Shown here piece by piece: positions 35,004 through 37,500 of a stretch of 37,500 bases of DNA (position 1 is its first letter; each line of letters opens with the position of its first letter). A program made the translations under genes and the position numbers. The stretch lies in contig JACVTC010000030.1 in assembly GCA_016946835.1 (NCBI GenBank), forward strand, positions 112,501-150,000, read 5' to 3'. This DNA comes from Neocallimastix lanati (nom. inval.) (Eukaryota > Neocallimastigomycota > Neocallimastigomycetes > Neocallimastigales > Neocallimastigaceae). A model generated the notes under the pieces. It worked only from the letters and a program-made list of their open reading frames with translations, had not been told where the DNA came from and did not search any database.

Positions 35004-36882
35004 GAAAATGATATTATCATTTTAGTTTTTTCTATTTCATATTATTATTTAAATAGAATTATTAAAAATTTATTTAAATATTATTATGAATTTTAATAAA
35101 AAAACAAAAAAAAAAAAGGGTAAACTACACATGAATATACACATTAACGAATTTCAATATCAAAAAAGAAAATTGAAAAAAGGAAAAAAAATTTTTTTTT
35201 TAATTTTACTCAATAAAAATAAATATCTTATGCATGTTTTATAATTTATTTTTTTTTTTTTTATTTTATTTTTTTTTATTTTAAAAATAAAATATTATAA
35301 TAAACCTTATTAATATATATTGATATTATATATTATACTAGTCAATAAATTATTATTATAAAAGGAAAAAGTTACATTACAGTTACCATCTAACATTGCC
35401 CTTGAAAAAATATATAAATTAAATTAAATATTATAAAAATTATATTAAAATTTTATACTTTTTTTTTTTTTTTTTTTTTTTTTATTTTTATTTATTATTT
35501 TTTTTAGTTAAATTAAATTAAATTAAAAAAATGATAAATATGAGGATAGTGAATCGCAATTCATTTATACTTCAATTAAAATTTTTTACCCGTTTTTTTT
35601 ATAATATAAACAATTATTGTTTCAAAGATTAAAAGTCAAAATTTAATTTAAATTAAAATAAATAACATTATTAATTGAGGTTGAATTTTATTACTATTTT
35701 CATTTATATTTTTAAAATTTATATTTTGGATATATTCCATTATTTTAGTACCAACTAAATAAAAAAAAAAGTCATCTTTTATTTAATTATTTTATTTCTT
35801 TACTATTTGTATTATAATTAAGGAAAATCAAAACTTCTTCATTGTACTGTTTGATGATGCGACTTTTCCTGTAATTCGTAGTAGATAATACCATACAGTT
35901 TTAGTGAATAAATTTTGATGATAATTTCAAATAAAATTTATGAATTGAATTGATGATTAAAAAAAAATAAGCTTTTTTTTTTATTTTTAAAAAAGTTTAA
36001 ATTTAATTAAAAAATAAATTAAAAAATAAATTAAAAAAAAAAATAAAAAGAAAAAAAAATAAAAAAAAATGAAAAGAAATGAAAAGAAAATAAAAAAAAA
36101 AAAAATGAAAAGAAAAGAAAAAAATCAACAAGATGATTAACACTTAATAGTTTGTAATTAAATTAAATTCAATTAAATTCAATTAAATTGTTATATAATT
36201 AAAATGTTGAGGATATAATAAAATAAAAAAAGATGAATATATATTTTCATTATTTTTATTTTTTATTAATATTTTTGATTCAAAATTGGAAATAGTATTA
36301 AAAAAATATTAACCTAATTAATATATAAATATTGATATGTTATTATCTATTGAAGAAGGATTCATCTATTTAATAATTATTTTAAATAAATATTTTTTTA
36401 TTTGATATTATTTCAATTTTTTTAAAAATTTGACATTTTCTCTATATTAAAAAAAAAAAAAAAAAAAGAGAGAGATTTACAGTTAATGATAGTAAATAGA
36501 TAATTATAAAAGATTATATATTAGGTATTAATTATTTATATATGAATTTTATTATAAATGGTTAAATAAAAAATTGATATATTTGATAAAAAAAAATAAT
36601 AATAATATTTATATTTATATTTATATTTAATTATATTTTTTTTTATTTAAATAGACTTTTTTTTATTAGGCGTAAACTTTTTTTTAAAAAAAAAAAACAA
36701 GGAATCGTTTATTTTATTGTTATTATTATTATTATTATTTTTTTTTTTTTTTTTTTTTTGCTAATTTTTTAGATTTTATTTATATACATATATATATATT
36801 TGATATTTATTTGAATTAATAATAAAATATGTTAAATTCTAATTAATATATTTTTTTATTCATATTAAATTAAAAAGAAGGG

Positions 36883-36939
<57 letters not shown>

Positions 36940-36994
36940 GGCAATAAAAAAAATATTATGTATATAAAAAAGAAACAAAATTAGATTTAATTGT

Positions 36995-37037
<43 letters not shown>

Positions 37038-37500
37038 AAGAAAATAAGAATATCTAGAATTAAGATTTATTTATTTATTAAATTAAATATGCTTTTTCAT
37101 AATTTTGTATAATGTAAAATATTATGAGGCGTATTAATGATGTACATCATATATTTTCAATTATAACTAATATAGTTAAATTTTATTAATGTATATACAT
37201 TTTATAAAGAATTATGATAATTAATCCTATAATCAAAAATATTTAAAAATATGGTTATTAAAATAATAATAAAAAATAAATAAATGAAGTGATCACATAT
37301 TAAAACTAAAATAAAGTATCATAATATTTAAAAATATCTGATAATAATTATTAGGTTTATTAAAATTTTTTTCTTTTTCTTTTTTTTTTTTTTTTAAAAA
37401 AAAAGGAATTTATATAAATATATATATATGATTATATTTTTAATAACATATTTTAATACATATATGAAAATAGTTTTTAATTTTTAAAAATTAACTTTTT
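32736..37500. other. 4.8 kb of gene-free A/T-rich DNA
   Basis: No coding region, tRNA or transposon end could be supported. It carries many AT runs, (TTA)n at about 33440-33488, a tandem repeat at 34764-34862, A/G-rich AAAAGAAAAGAAA patches near 36050-36120, and very long poly-A runs near 36884-36938 and 37000-37035. The part nearest 32735 must include the promoter of the CBM18 gene. Mixed-composition islands near 33570-33660 and 35820-35910 show no readable protein. Confidence 0.6.
34764..34862. repeat. 23-bp tandem repeat, about four copies
   Basis: The unit AATAATAATTATAATAATTA plus AAT repeats head to tail with almost no variation. Confidence 0.85.

Overview
This window looks like nuclear DNA of an anaerobic gut fungus (Neocallimastigomycota). 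That is an inference from several visible signs: extreme A+T content, poly-A and poly-T runs of 20-55 bases, short introns with GTAAGT/GTAAAT donors, asparagine-rich proteins, and two secreted proteins built from hevein-type chitin-binding modules (CBM18). Dictyostelium-like genomes share the A/T and Asn bias but fit the CBM18 content less well. Nothing looks bacterial. Genes are sparse: about six real host genes or gene parts lie among low-complexity DNA and mobile elements.

Layout. 1-819 (+): 3' part of a three-exon alpha/beta-hydrolase (esterase-like). 820-5555: gene-free, with a (TAA)n tract, a ~395-bp TIR element (2781-3175) and a ~1.36-kb block whose strand composition flips midway (3880-5240). 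5556-6206 (-): Cys-rich single-pass membrane protein whose signal peptide appears to lie in another frame. 6665-12709 (-): Ty1/copia retrotransposon with an intact 1760-residue Gag-Pol, LTR copies identical over 223 bp, a polypurine tract, and a primer site matching the anticodon arm of tRNA-Lys(CUU); its 5' LTR lacks the outer ~117 bp. 12733-13355: TIR-element relics. 13483-14445: microsatellites. 15194-19255 (+): 1353-residue polytopic class-3 lipase. 20305-21327: decayed LINE reverse transcriptase with poly-A tail. 21874-22234: foldback element. 22397-23612: complex AAAAT minisatellite. 25551-28635 (+): 12-exon secreted protein in which most leucine-rich repeats occupy one exon each and the last exon holds three CBM18 modules. 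29681-30356: 5'-truncated LINE 3' end with poly-A and 13-bp target-site duplication. 30711-30875: ankyrin-repeat relic. 31642-32735 (-): three-exon secreted protein with four CBM18 modules. 32736-37500: no recognisable gene.

How the parts relate. The two CBM18 genes converge and are separated by retroelement and ankyrin debris; both products should be secreted and bind chitin or related N-acetylglucosamine polymers, at the fungal wall or outside the cell. The lipase is predicted to act at an internal or plasma membrane. The rest is mainly retrotransposon activity, small inverted-repeat elements and expansion of simple repeats. The most unusual items are the exon-per-repeat LRR-CBM18 gene, the tRNA-Lys anticodon-arm primer site, the foldback element and the strand-skewed block.
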